This document shows, piece by piece, positions 10,401-17,325 of a DNA stretch of 64,000 nucleotides. The notes beneath the pieces are model-generated. The model saw nothing but the letters and a program-made list of their open reading frames with translations. It was not told where the DNA came from and made no database searches. The stretch comes from Burkholderiales bacterium (GTDB taxonomy: Bacteria > Pseudomonadota > Gammaproteobacteria > Burkholderiales > Burkholderiaceae_C), in assembly GCA_018969975.1 (NCBI GenBank), contig JAGWXI010000001.1, forward strand, positions 1 through 64,000, given 5' to 3'. Both the position numbers and the translations under genes were made by a program. Each line of letters opens with the position of its first letter. The stretch's first letter is position 1.

Positions 10401-11211
10401 TCAACGCAGCAACTTCTTCCGCCGTTTTGAAATCCCCTTTGGCTTTGAGTTCGCCGTATTTATTCACATACATCAAGTCACCCGTTTTGCTGGTAGCTTG
10501 TTGTAGTGAGGCGCTTACAAGTTGGTCTCCGACGTACACATAGGTTTGCCATTTGTTGTTAGGGCTGGCTTGACTCGCATTGCGGGTCTTGACGTAATAA
10601 ACGGTTGCCAAATAACCATTACCACCACCGTCATAGACGGTCAAGGCGGTACTCTTGTTGTAGGTTGTGGGGTCATTGCGGTTGAACTCGCTGGAGATCA
10701 CCAAAGCGTCAGCAGGAAAGTTCAGTCCCAACTGCACCTTGCTGGTTTGGGTCGCCATGCCATTGGTTTTTTGGGGGATGGTCAACACGTTCATGTCGGT
10801 CAAGTTCGCCTTTCCGGACGAGTCGACTGACGCCGCCATCAAACGCTGGCCTGCTGAGTTGACCACGTTGAACTGGTCATTCATCAAGAACGAACCGTTA
10901 CGCGTAAAGATGTCCTGGAATCCGTCTTGCGATTTGAGTGGGAAAAAACCGTCACCGCTGATCGCCAAGTCCAAGGTGTTGGACGAGAAGGTCATATTGC
11001 CCTGTCCAAATTCTTGGGTCACACGTTTCAATGACACACCTTGACCAATCGTGGCCGAAGCTTTTTGCAATGGCGAGGTGGCAAAAATGTCACCAAAGTC
11101 TGCACGACTGCGTTTGAAACCGACGGTAGACACGTTGGCTACGTTGTTGGCTGTCACGCCAAGCTGCGCAGTTGCAGCATTTAAACCAGTGAGCGAGGTA
11201 TAGAAAGACAT
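7420..11211 (-). CDS. flgE: FlgE, flagellar hook protein, giant form
   Basis: Builds the hook, the universal joint between rod and filament. Both ends are canonical: N-terminal MSFYTSLTGLNAATAQLGV with NNVANVSTVGFKRSRADF, and C-terminal DLTQELVDLITEQRNFQANAKAM ending TIIQIRN. At 1263 aa it is about three times the ~400 aa of Salmonella FlgE. The excess (about residues 300-1030) lies in the outward-facing D2/D3 region. Internal repeats are visible. Two units contain TFGPD followed by ALN and YVA (about 352-393 and 567-601). Two KVTA-x-DP units lie near 510 and 609. Three V-x-YD-x-V-x-x-x-hydrophobic-x-F units start near 785, 853 and 997. The last type resembles the 'hook IN' motifs known from hook and flagellin proteins. 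No frameshift was seen. Confidence 0.95.
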   Translation of the reverse strand: MSFYTSLTGLNAATAQLGVTANNVANVSTVGFKRSRADFGDIFATSPLQKASATIGQGVSLKRVTQEFGQGNMTFSSNTLDLAISGDGFFPLKSQDGFQDIFTRNGSFLMNDQFNVVNSAGQRLMAASVDSSGKANLTDMNVLTIPQKTNGMATQTSKVQLGLNFPADALVISSEFNRNDPTTYNKSTALTVYDGGGNGYLATVYYVKTRNASQASPNNKWQTYVYVGDQLVSASLQQATSKTGDLMYVNKYGELKAKGDFKTAEEVAALNSSFSRKTYKFSLNQLTDVRTSQPAAVTGGSAINLGTGSNDGVDFATYQNLNKSDLLWKQGSSAVTYSLSTSGVPTDSVTLTFGPDGAKKTVSVPVEATKELTTASLAKALNANSDFGAKYVAQVPTSATLPTVAFNSPAAAGDFASFGMNIGGKTITINNLAPDSASGASLAATIESRLRREDGGRTDISVSWQGTTTAGSLKVVDAAGRQITSATLAPSTPTGGTSTGTTVFTSGDLKVTAIDPNLPAEDIAAALTLAQAGTPLAAGAIALNSTPYPRSSADYTFDTTSASFKATFGPDASPITVTANSINAFVLALNSEATFAQSYVASAVGGVVKVTAKDPTTANAAAITGALKFYQGNGTSFTQINDLATPNPLGSNGVPAAPQFAGKKSIDDLKDLFSINVDNSIDPVTIGLDRLVGSNLRLSGAQIAAELTNSINRAYGDEKPFNFSSLVGATFTVQLTPAGGATPPAPLDIDLSQAGDDKKNMRYEDMVKATQAIVDANPSYAGKVKVSYDTVLQKLMFTSAGNDKITISSAQSSIGLTNPIVQGVNDESVGLTLAPAASTASYRAINDQRFGVKVEYDAVKGGFVFKSGSTGDSSSVTVSNIKPNSLATQTSKGLGLTGDPANYIVSASKIDALRGTKSYPAVLQGNSMAVNVDNNFSVDDTNNKFVVSVNGVTGTVVIPPKDTYTLGTFMEALQSGINNLQGPSVGGLSPQTIDGVKVTYDSVKNSLIFTTATASTDSYIKVTGDARWGVDGLDAKFGRTTTWIKPTPFKDNKGSTVYIDGFGKEASNAAGFDTLPEWSPIYLDKGELTFDTTGNLVSPKQGAQLDTVYLPNGKGSLTINIDYSKSTQFASPYAVLSQSQDGAPEGDLVGLAIKDDGLVNASYSNGSQKSLGKVVLVNFSNASGLRQIGDTSYYKTSDSGVPKYGEAGSAGYGTVRSGATERANVDLTQELVDLITEQRNFQANAKAMETSTSLTSTIIQIRN

Positions 11212-11251
11212 GGTGTTTTAACTCCAGTAAGAATTTTTTGTATGTAATGAA

Positions 11252-11956
11252 TCAATATCCAACGCGTTTGACATCAGCCAAGCTAATGGACTTGCCGCCA
11301 TCGACTTCTAACAGCAAGGTGCCGTCTAAGGTTCCTGCGCTGCTGACGCTGCGCACTGTGGCCAATGTGTTGACGGTTGGTGTGGTGATCTTTCCGGCGC
11401 TGTTGACGGTGGCGACATAGCGGTAAGTACCGTTTGGCGCATTGGCGCCTGCATCGGTGATGCCGTCCCACTCCAAGGTAACGTCGCCCACAGGTTTTGC
11501 GCCCATGATTTGTGTACGGACCAATTGGCCTTGGTCGTTGAAAACTTGCACACGAATGCCATCGGCACCCGTTGGTAAATTGATAATGCCTTGTGACACC
11601 GTGGTGTCTGTGACGGTGACAGGACCGTCTGGAATAGAGACTGATTTGCCGATCAAAGAAGCTGCACCCAACATGCGGTCGTTACTCATGCTGTTGACCA
11701 AATTCTCCATGCTGGTCTTCATGGCTACGCTGGCTTCTAGTTGCGAGAACTGCGCCAATTGGGCAACGAAAGCTTCGTTCTTAACAGGGTCTGTAGGGTC
11801 TTGGTTTTTCAACTGGGTTGTGAATAAAGTTAAAAACTCTGTTTGACCCATATTGGTGTTTTGTGGCGTCATCGCCTTTTCTGCTTTGTATTGCGCAGTG
11901 GTCTTGATACCGCTGGGCATTGAGCTCAGGCTTGCGGTAGTGTTTGAAACAGCCAT
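11252..11956 (-). CDS. flgD: FlgD, hook cap / hook assembly scaffold
   Basis: Caps the growing hook and promotes FlgE addition; it is lost when the hook is complete. The 234 aa show the conserved N-terminal motif (GQTEFLTLFTTQLKNQDPTDP, of which NQDPTDP is diagnostic). A C-terminal Tudor/FnIII-like part contains GDVTLEWDGITDAGANAPNGTY. It lies between flgC and flgE as usual. The partner FlgE is three times normal size here, yet FlgD is of ordinary length, so the extra hook domains probably do not contact the cap core (inference). Confidence 0.95.
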   Translation of the reverse strand: MAVSNTTASLSSMPSGIKTTAQYKAEKAMTPQNTNMGQTEFLTLFTTQLKNQDPTDPVKNEAFVAQLAQFSQLEASVAMKTSMENLVNSMSNDRMLGAASLIGKSVSIPDGPVTVTDTTVSQGIINLPTGADGIRVQVFNDQGQLVRTQIMGAKPVGDVTLEWDGITDAGANAPNGTYRYVATVNSAGKITTPTVNTLATVRSVSSAGTLDGTLLLEVDGGKSISLADVKRVGY

Positions 11957-11980
11957 GGATGACTCCAGTTCAGCGGGTTA

Positions 11981-12406
11981 TTACGATTTGATGATGTCGA
12001 GCGTGCGCGACATCAATTGACGTGCGGTATTGACCACTTCGACGTTGTTTTGGTAGGCGCGCGACGCTGCCATCATGTCGACCATCTCCGACATTTCATT
12101 GACGTTGGAATGGAAGACATAGCCTTCTTTGTCTGCCAATGGGTTGCCTGGCTCCCAGACCTTCTTCACGGGTGTGGGGTCGTTGACAATGCGATCGACT
12201 TTGACACCACCTATAAATTGCGCGCCAGCATGCGTCATTTCTTCGCGCATCAGGGCTTTGAAAAGTGGTTTTTTGCCGCGGAAGGCTTCTTCCTCGCTGC
12301 CGGCCACGGTTCCCGCGTTGGCCAAGTTAGAAGCGGTGGTGTTCATGCGAATGGACTGCGCGTTGAGCGCGGTACCCGCAATGCCAAAAACATTATCTAG
12401 TTGCAT
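11981..12406 (-). CDS. flgC: FlgC, proximal rod protein
   Basis: Proximal rod subunit. At 141 aa the length is standard. The N-terminal rod motif (FGIAGTALNAQSIRMNTTASNLANAGT) and the C-terminal motif (NEMSEMVDMMAASRAYQNNVEV) are intact. It directly follows flgB (6 bp gap) and precedes flgD. The central stretch DRIVNDPTPVKKVWEPGNPLAD is the usual FlgC loop. It is exported by the flagellar type III apparatus without a cleaved signal. Confidence 0.95.
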   Translation of the reverse strand: MQLDNVFGIAGTALNAQSIRMNTTASNLANAGTVAGSEEEAFRGKKPLFKALMREEMTHAGAQFIGGVKVDRIVNDPTPVKKVWEPGNPLADKEGYVFHSNVNEMSEMVDMMAASRAYQNNVEVVNTARQLMSRTLDIIKS

Positions 12407-12412
12407 AGCACA

Positions 12413-12796
12413 TTACTCCCCGCGCAATGCTTTGCGCAATCCGCTGATGCGGTTTTCTAAGAATTGCAAAGTCGCTTGGTATTCGCTCGCGGCTTTACCG
12501 TATTGGGCTTGTTCGACGTTCATCTCAACCGTATTGCCGTCGAATGAGCTGTTGAAAGGTGTGCGAAAGCGCATGCCGTTGTCGGGCGCTTCTTGGATAC
12601 CCATGAAATGCTTTTCATGGGTAGCCGTGACGTATTCGGTTTGAAGTTCTTTGAGCATGGCTTTGAAGTCAACGTCTTGCGCCTTGAAGTTAGGCGTGTC
12701 TGCGTTGGCAATGTTTCGCGCAAGCACTTCCATACGCTGGCTGCGAACGCCCAGTGCTCTTTCATGGATTCCAAATGCTTTTGAAAATACTTCCAT
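12413..12796 (-). CDS. flgB: FlgB, proximal rod protein, first gene of the rod-hook operon
   Basis: Proximal rod subunit. The start is set at the ATG read from 12796 (MEVFSKAFGIHERALGVRSQRM) because a GGAG ribosome site lies 8 bp upstream. A GTG eight codons earlier has no such site. At 127 aa it contains the conserved VLARNIANADTPNFKAQDVDF segment and a C-terminal helix with EYQATLQFLENRISGLRKAL. It is the first gene of the operon running through flgL. A sigma-54 promoter sits about 60 bp upstream of the start codon. Confidence 0.93.
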   Translation of the reverse strand: MEVFSKAFGIHERALGVRSQRMEVLARNIANADTPNFKAQDVDFKAMLKELQTEYVTATHEKHFMGIQEAPDNGMRFRTPFNSSFDGNTVEMNVEQAQYGKAASEYQATLQFLENRISGLRKALRGE

Positions 12797-12855
12797 CTCT
12801 CGACTCCGATTTATTGACACAACGGCCTCAAGTTACAAGGCCTCGTGACGATCAA

Positions 12856-12871
12856 TGCAAGAGATGTGCCA
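12856..12871 (-). promoter_or_regulatory. Sigma-54 (RpoN) promoter of the flgB operon
   Basis: Read on the minus strand the site is TGGCAC-ATCTC-TTGCA, an exact match to the -24/-12 consensus, with GG and GC exactly 10 bases apart. It lies 60 bp upstream of the flgB ATG. Such promoters need an AAA+ activator; the one encoded at 19607-20710 is the obvious candidate (inference). The remaining 120 bp up to the next gene hold an imperfect inverted repeat GGCAAA-AA-TTTGCC at 12894-12907, which may or may not be an activator site. Confidence 0.85.
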
Positions 12872-12990
12872 CTGCGGTTTTTACTGGTGTAATGGCAAAA
12901 ATTTGCCGCTTTGCCGCTCTTTTAAATAAGACGGTTGCCGCTGGTGCTTTGCGCGTTGCGGCTATAAAACCTGAGGCTATAAAAAACCAA

Positions 12991-14163
12991 TTACTCGAAT
13001 TGCGTCACCACAGCTTGCTCAGCATAGGCGCTGATACGGGCTGCTTGCAAACTCGGGCGTTGCGCCACTTCTACGCCTAAACGCTCATTGGCGTTTTGGT
13101 GCAACCCAGCCAAGATGGAGTTGCGCGTGATCGGCGCTCGGGTGTCGCGGTTGACATGCAAAAACGCGGCTTGGGGTCCAGGAATATTAAGCGCAGCATT
13201 GGGGCGCGTTTCATTGCGGGCAGCGGGTGTCAATACCGTGAGGTAGAGGTCGTCTAGGCCAACCGGGCCATAGGTTTTGAGTCCGGTGTCTTCAAAATAT
13301 TTTCCAACCAGATCGAGCTGATCGAGCACACTGCGTCCCATGATGGCTTTGGGATTGGCCGCATAGCCAACGCTGGCAGCCCCACGGTCGGGTCCATCGC
13401 AGAATTGGATGATGCCAAAGCAACGGCTATTGTTGGCTTTGGGATTGAGCCCATCGCTCTCCATCAATGACAGGCGCGCAAAATCGTCTGGTGCAAATCG
13501 GTGTTGTTGCGAGAGTTGGATGATTTTGTGCATCACCGCTTGTTTGTCTTGGGCGGGAATGAATCCTTTATCTACAGCGCGGTTAAGTGTTTTTTCAAGC
13601 ACCGGGTTGCTACCTTGGTCCACTCTGGATTGGAGTTGGAGTTGCGTGGTGCCTTTTACCAAGCTCTGTTTGTTTACACCGCTACTAATATTAGTAGGTG
13701 TAGGTGTCTGTCCTAGATTGGCACTGGCAACAACTGCTCGGTTGGCCATTTGCGCTTGGGCTATGGTGAGGTTGAGGCTTTCTAGGTTGATGCGCTGGCC
13801 GGGGTGAATAAGGTTGGCATTGGGCAGTTTGTTGGCTTGGGCTATGTTTTGTGACAAGCGCAAGGCCTCGCTGCTAGAAATTGACACACCGCGCGCAGCC
13901 ATTTGCTCGCGCACGATCCCGCTCAAGGTTTGCCCTGCTTGCACTTGGACACTCCAGGGTGTTGCGCTGGATTCAGGCAGCAAAGACCCCGCTTTGGGCT
14001 GGTAAGGGATGGACTGGGACGAGGTGTTTTGCTGCGCTAATGCCATCGCTTGGCTAAAACCCGTCGCACTACGGGTATAGGCCAAGGGGTTGCGCGTGAT
14101 GGTTGGCATGCCCGATGGGTCAACCCCACTCACCGTGGGTGTGAAAGGCGGATCTAGTCGCAT
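12991..14163 (-). CDS. LysM plus lytic transglycosylase-like protein, probably flagellar
   Basis: 390 aa. A LysM peptidoglycan-binding domain spans about residues 71-129 (VQAGQTLSGIVREQM to HPGQRINLESL). A transglycosylase-like domain at about 205-330 contains LSLMESDGLNPKANN with Glu235 in the position of the catalytic acid, followed by FGIIQF. Residues 1-70 and 140-180 are low in order and rich in Ser, Gln and Pro. No Sec signal peptide is visible, so export by the flagellar type III system is possible (inference). It lies between flgB and flgA, and the local FlgJ lacks its hydrolase domain. It may therefore open the peptidoglycan for the rod, as SltF does in Rhodobacter. Family assignment to a named flagellar gene is uncertain. 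Confidence 0.75.
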   Translation of the reverse strand: MRLDPPFTPTVSGVDPSGMPTITRNPLAYTRSATGFSQAMALAQQNTSSQSIPYQPKAGSLLPESSATPWSVQVQAGQTLSGIVREQMAARGVSISSSEALRLSQNIAQANKLPNANLIHPGQRINLESLNLTIAQAQMANRAVVASANLGQTPTPTNISSGVNKQSLVKGTTQLQLQSRVDQGSNPVLEKTLNRAVDKGFIPAQDKQAVMHKIIQLSQQHRFAPDDFARLSLMESDGLNPKANNSRCFGIIQFCDGPDRGAASVGYAANPKAIMGRSVLDQLDLVGKYFEDTGLKTYGPVGLDDLYLTVLTPAARNETRPNAALNIPGPQAAFLHVNRDTRAPITRNSILAGLHQNANERLGVEVAQRPSLQAARISAYAEQAVVTQFE

Positions 14164-14193
14164 AGGGACTCCGTTATCGGTGCATTAAGAAAG

Positions 14194-14210
14194 TTGGTCT
14201 CGTTTTTGCT
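14194..14210 (+). promoter_or_regulatory. Sigma-54-like promoter before flgA
   Basis: The sequence TTGG-TCTCGTTTTT-GCT places GG and GC exactly 10 bases apart and has a perfect TTGCT at -12. The -24 element is TTGGT rather than TTGGC. The predicted transcription start near 14222 leaves about 45 bp of leader before flgA. It is weaker than the flgB and flhA sites and rests on spacing and -12 match only. Confidence 0.5.
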
Positions 14211-14266
14211 AACAGGTTTAGAACTCAACAAATTTGTCAAAACTTCAACACCTGGCCCTATTTATC

Positions 14267-15013
14267 ATGCAAATGCTGTGCCCAAAAATTTCCGACACCT
14301 ACCGCACGCAATGCCTGCGCTGGGGAGCGGTTTTTGTCCTGAGCCTGCCTTGGGCGGCACAAGCTGGCGCATTTGAAGATTTAGAGCAAGAAGTTTTGCG
14401 CTGGGCCCAAACCGCCCCCGCTTTTCAAGGTCGCAATCTGCGGGTTGCACCACCAGACAGCCGCATTAACTTGCAGACCTGTCAACAAAAACTGCAATTG
14501 GACCAACCCTTTCCAGTCCAACCATCGGTCCGAGTTCGCTGTAGCCAGCCCCAATGGCAGCTATTTGTAACGCTAACCAATGGCTCGGAACCCAGCGCAC
14601 TTAACCGTGTCGCGCCTGCCGCACCTGCTTTGCACAAGGTTTTGGTGGCTAAAGAGATGCTAAAACGCGGTACCCTTCTGAGCCCCGCCATGTTTGTGGA
14701 GGCAGAAATGCCCCTGCCTGGCATGGAAAACCAAGTGATCGTGGACCCAAAATTGCTAGTGAATGTGGAATTGGTGCGCGATTTGACACCCAATTCGCCC
14801 CTGAGGACCTACGACGTCAAGGCTGCGGTTATGGTGCGAAGAGGGCAAGAGGTACAAGTCAGTGCCGGGCAAGGACAAGGATTTCTAATCACCCTGCGTG
14901 CGGAAGCACTGCAAGATGGTGGATTTGGTGAGCAGGTGCGCTTGAAAAATAGCGAGTCGGGTCGATCATTGGTAGCCGTGATCACTGGGCCCAACACTGC
15001 AAGAGTTCGATGA
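14267..15013 (+). CDS. flgA: FlgA, P-ring assembly chaperone
   Basis: Periplasmic chaperone for FlgI polymerisation. The ATG at 14267 begins a signal peptide (RWGAVFVLSLPWAAQAGAF, cleavage after AQA); an in-frame TTG lies 33 bases upstream. The C-terminal SAF domain is clear: LVAKEMLKRGTLLSPAMFV, then VELVRDLTPNSPLRTYDVKA, then VMVRRGQEVQVSAGQGQGF, ending EQVRLKNSESGRSLVAVITG. About 248 aa is normal. It diverges from the LysM/transglycosylase gene and is followed by flgM and flgN, the usual flgAMN order. Confidence 0.93.
   Translation: MQMLCPKISDTYRTQCLRWGAVFVLSLPWAAQAGAFEDLEQEVLRWAQTAPAFQGRNLRVAPPDSRINLQTCQQKLQLDQPFPVQPSVRVRCSQPQWQLFVTLTNGSEPSALNRVAPAAPALHKVLVAKEMLKRGTLLSPAMFVEAEMPLPGMENQVIVDPKLLVNVELVRDLTPNSPLRTYDVKAAVMVRRGQEVQVSAGQGQGFLITLRAEALQDGGFGEQVRLKNSESGRSLVAVITGPNTARVR
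14268..14283 (-). promoter_or_regulatory. Sigma-54-like promoter for the LysM/transglycosylase gene
   Basis: On the minus strand the site reads GGGCAC-AGCAT-TTGCA: perfect TTGCA at -12, five of six matches at -24, and GG-N10-GC spacing correct. It lies 105 bp upstream of the 14163 start and overlaps the flgA start codon, so it would face the flgA promoter. Coding constraints of flgA make a chance match possible. Confidence 0.4.
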
Positions 15014-15033
15014 TTTTTTTTGGTGGAAAGGCC

Positions 15034-15060
15034 TCAAGTTCTAAAACTTGGTGCCGATTG
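15034..15060 (+). promoter_or_regulatory. Sigma-28 (FliA) promoter of flgMN
   Basis: TCAAGTTC, an 11-base spacer, then GCCGATTG matches the flagellar sigma-28 consensus (TAAAGTTT-N11-GCCGATAA) with exact spacing. It lies 54 bp upstream of flgM. FliA-dependent flgM expression is the usual arrangement, giving feedback by the anti-sigma factor on its own sigma. Confidence 0.8.
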
Positions 15061-15113
15061 AAGTGTTGTGAAAAGGTTTGATCTGTTTTTCAGGTCTAGA
15101 AAGTGAGAACGAT

Positions 15114-15425
15114 ATGAGTGATCCCATCTCTAATTACGGGCGCGTGACCCAATCGAATGCTGCGGCTCGCAGTGCGATTGAGAAAATTGACCCCAAAGGC
15201 ACTTCTGCGGCTGCTGCCAAAGAAGAGTCTGCGCCTGCTAAAACTGCGCCTGGTGCTGACAAGGTCAGTCTGAGCAATGTGACCCAAAAGGTCATGGCTC
15301 AGCCTGAATTTGACCGCTCCAAGGTCGAGTCGATCAAGCAAGCGATCAAGGACGGTAATTACCCCGTCAATCCACGCCGCATAGCTGAGAGCTTTGTAGC
15401 TTTGGAAAAACTGATCACTAGCTGA
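15114..15425 (+). CDS. flgM: FlgM, anti-sigma-28 factor
   Basis: Binds FliA and holds late flagellar genes off until it is exported through the finished hook. The ATG at 15114 (MSDPISNYGRVTQS) is chosen because the longer reading frame would start upstream without a ribosome site. The protein is 103 aa with a disordered Ala/Lys/Pro-rich middle. The C-terminal FlgM domain (AQPEFDRSKVESIKQAIKDG, then YPVNPRRIAESFVALEK) is the FliA-binding part. It has its own sigma-28 promoter and is followed by flgN after 17 bp. Confidence 0.93.
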   Translation: MSDPISNYGRVTQSNAAARSAIEKIDPKGTSAAAAKEESAPAKTAPGADKVSLSNVTQKVMAQPEFDRSKVESIKQAIKDGNYPVNPRRIAESFVALEKLITS

Positions 15426-15442
15426 TTCGATTTTGAGCGCGC

Positions 15443-15883
15443 ATGACCGACGTAGTAATGACGCAATCAACGACAGAAGGCCCCTCAGCAGAGCATTTGG
15501 CTCAGGCTGAGGCCTTGGCGCGTGAGCTCTATGACATGTTGGACCTGGAGTTCGAGCAACTCAAAGCGCAAAATCTAGACGCTTTTGAGGCGTCGCAAAG
15601 CTCTAAAAATGATTTGTTGCAAAAGTTAATGCGACTTGCACGCATTGATAGCCCGCAAGCAGCCGATGCACTCGGCCCTGAATGGGATGAATTCAAAGAG
15701 CACATGGCTTTGTGTCGCGACATGCATCGACGCAATGAAGTGCTAATTAGTCGAAAAATAGACGCTATTCGCGGCGCCTTACAAAGTTTGAATGTGTTTG
15801 ATCCCACGAGTTCCGTCGAAATTTACGACCGCTTGGGCAAACTATCGCGCTCGCGCCGTGGCAGAGGCTACGCCGAGGCCTAG
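15443..15883 (+). CDS. flgN: FlgN-type export chaperone
   Basis: Cytoplasmic chaperone that delivers FlgK and FlgL to the export gate. The 146 aa are almost entirely helical in pattern, with heptad-like stretches (ALARELYDMLDLEFEQLKAQ, then LQKLMRLARI). This suits the FlgN family, as does the place immediately after flgM. Sequence conservation of FlgN is low, so position carries part of the call. It ends 2 bp from the convergent fhlB-like gene with no room for a terminator. Confidence 0.85.
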   Translation: MTDVVMTQSTTEGPSAEHLAQAEALARELYDMLDLEFEQLKAQNLDAFEASQSSKNDLLQKLMRLARIDSPQAADALGPEWDEFKEHMALCRDMHRRNEVLISRKIDAIRGALQSLNVFDPTSSVEIYDRLGKLSRSRRGRGYAEA

Positions 15884-15885
15884 GT

Positions 15886-16179
15886 TCAAGCCACTTTGGC
15901 GCTAGCTGCCTCATCACCGGGCTGCATACCCCTAAGCCAATAGACCCAAGCCAAAATAACCGCAACTGCGGTGAACATATCTTCTGGAATTTCCTGTCCC
16001 ACATCTAAACGGCTCAGCATGGCCAAGAGCCTGGGGTCTTCTGCAACATAGACGCCTTGGCGCTTAGCTTCAGCAACGATACGGCGCGCGAGTTCGTCTT
16101 CGCCTTTGGCGGTAACCACAGGCGCTTTGTTTTTTCCGTATTCAAGAGCAACTGCTTGTTGGTAAGGGGTGTTTTTCAT
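15886..16179 (-). CDS. FlhB C-terminal-like protein (FhlB type)
   Basis: 97 aa that resemble the cytoplasmic C-terminal domain of FlhB/YscU export switches but lack the four-helix membrane part. Conserved features are AVALEYGKNKAPVVTAKGEDELARRI and the following AKRQGVYVAEDPRLLAMLSRLDVG. The NPTH autocleavage site of real FlhB is absent, because the protein begins after it. Such short FhlB proteins can substitute for the FlhB C-terminal fragment in known systems. It lies 3 bp after a FliK-like gene, so both probably act in substrate switching (inference). The full-length FlhB is not in the window. Confidence 0.88.
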   Translation of the reverse strand: MKNTPYQQAVALEYGKNKAPVVTAKGEDELARRIVAEAKRQGVYVAEDPRLLAMLSRLDVGQEIPEDMFTAVAVILAWVYWLRGMQPGDEAASAKVA

Positions 16180-16182
16180 GGC

Positions 16183-17316
16183 TCAGACTTCGGTGTCGAT
16201 CAGCACGCCATGCTTGGGCACTTCGCGTTTTTGTTTGGCATCAGGGCGTGGTGCGTTGTAGACCTGAAAACTGCCGAGCACCAAGCCCGCTGATTCGAGT
16301 TCGTAGGTCAATTCGCTGGCGTTTTCTCTGGCTTGGTTGGCGATGTCAGCGCGTAACGCCCACATGGTGAGGTTGACATTGGTGGGCGCGCTGATACTGG
16401 TTTTAAGCCAGACTTCACCTAAAACACGGCTGTTGGTATGCATGTTGACCACCAAGGGGTTTTTTGGGTGTCCGGGTTTATCGCCTTTTTTTTCGAAGTG
16501 CATTTCTAGCGGGTCTGCATCGGTAAAGGGGATGACAAAACTCAGGTTCAGATCGCCTTGACGCCAGTCTTTGACCGTTTGCAGTTGGGCGGCTTCGACT
16601 TCGTCTAAGGCGTGTCGCAATAGGTCTTGGGTTTCGCCCTCCTCGATGGCACCCATTCTTTGGCGCTCGCTCATGAGTAAACGCAGCAAGACCTTGGCGT
16701 CGTCCTCTATCTCTTGTGCTTGGGCCAAATTCGCTTCTGTCGATGCGGCGTGTTTTAAAACAAATCGACGCAAACCCTGCGGTTGCAAATTAGCCATGGT
16801 CAAACGCTGCGCTTTGACACGTTCTTTGATTTCACTGGCAACGCCAGCAGGTAACAAAGCATCCAAAACACCGGGGCGCAATAAATTCACCCAATTGGCA
16901 AAGCCCTCCGGTTGAACCAATAAAGCATTGAAGCGCGAGGGCATCAGCGCTTGCGCAGCAGTTTGTGCGGTTTGCGCTGCCAAGGCAGCCTGCGCAGCTT
17001 GAGAGGTTTGCAAACCCGCATAGGTGCCTGTGTGGAGCAACTGCAATACCCACTTGCCATTGGGTAACAACTGGGCGCGTAACTGGGCAAGATCGCCTTC
17101 CTTGATGTAGGGCGAAAGTGGCAGGTTGAAAACTTGCTCGCGTATTGCGAGCTTGAGTTGGTCTTGGTGAAGCGTCACCACCGCTTGCACCACTTGTCCG
17201 TCGTGCAGGCCCAGTTGTTTGGCAACAGGCGCTTCAACAAAAACTTGGCGCTGGTCTAACGTGACAGGGACGACACGTGCGACTTGGTTAACCCCTTCAG
17301 GCCCGAGCAAAGCCAT
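16183..17316 (-). CDS. Second FliK-like hook-length control protein
   Basis: 377 aa. The C-terminal third (about residues 255-365: LNLSFVIPFTDADPLEMHF, then VVNMHTNSRVLGEVWLKT, then ELESAGLVLGSFQVYN) resembles the FliK C-terminal switch domain. The N-terminal part (VVPVTLDQRQVFVEAPVAKQLGL to LPNGKWVLQLLHTGTY) is a folded domain followed by an Ala/Gln-rich linker. It is paired with the FhlB-type gene and so is probably a partner in the specificity switch. It is distinct from the canonical FliK encoded at 29252-31018. The exact role is not known. Confidence 0.75.
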   Translation of the reverse strand: MALLGPEGVNQVARVVPVTLDQRQVFVEAPVAKQLGLHDGQVVQAVVTLHQDQLKLAIREQVFNLPLSPYIKEGDLAQLRAQLLPNGKWVLQLLHTGTYAGLQTSQAAQAALAAQTAQTAAQALMPSRFNALLVQPEGFANWVNLLRPGVLDALLPAGVASEIKERVKAQRLTMANLQPQGLRRFVLKHAASTEANLAQAQEIEDDAKVLLRLLMSERQRMGAIEEGETQDLLRHALDEVEAAQLQTVKDWRQGDLNLSFVIPFTDADPLEMHFEKKGDKPGHPKNPLVVNMHTNSRVLGEVWLKTSISAPTNVNLTMWALRADIANQARENASELTYELESAGLVLGSFQVYNAPRPDAKQKREVPKHGVLIDTEV

Positions 17317-17325
17317 GACTGGCCT

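Noticed and set aside
12894..12907. Possible sigma-54 promoter or activator site GGCAAA-AA-TTTGCC
   Set aside because: The GG to GC spacing is 9 rather than 10, so it is not a promoter, and it does not fit the FleQ-type operator I know. It is left as an unassigned inverted repeat.
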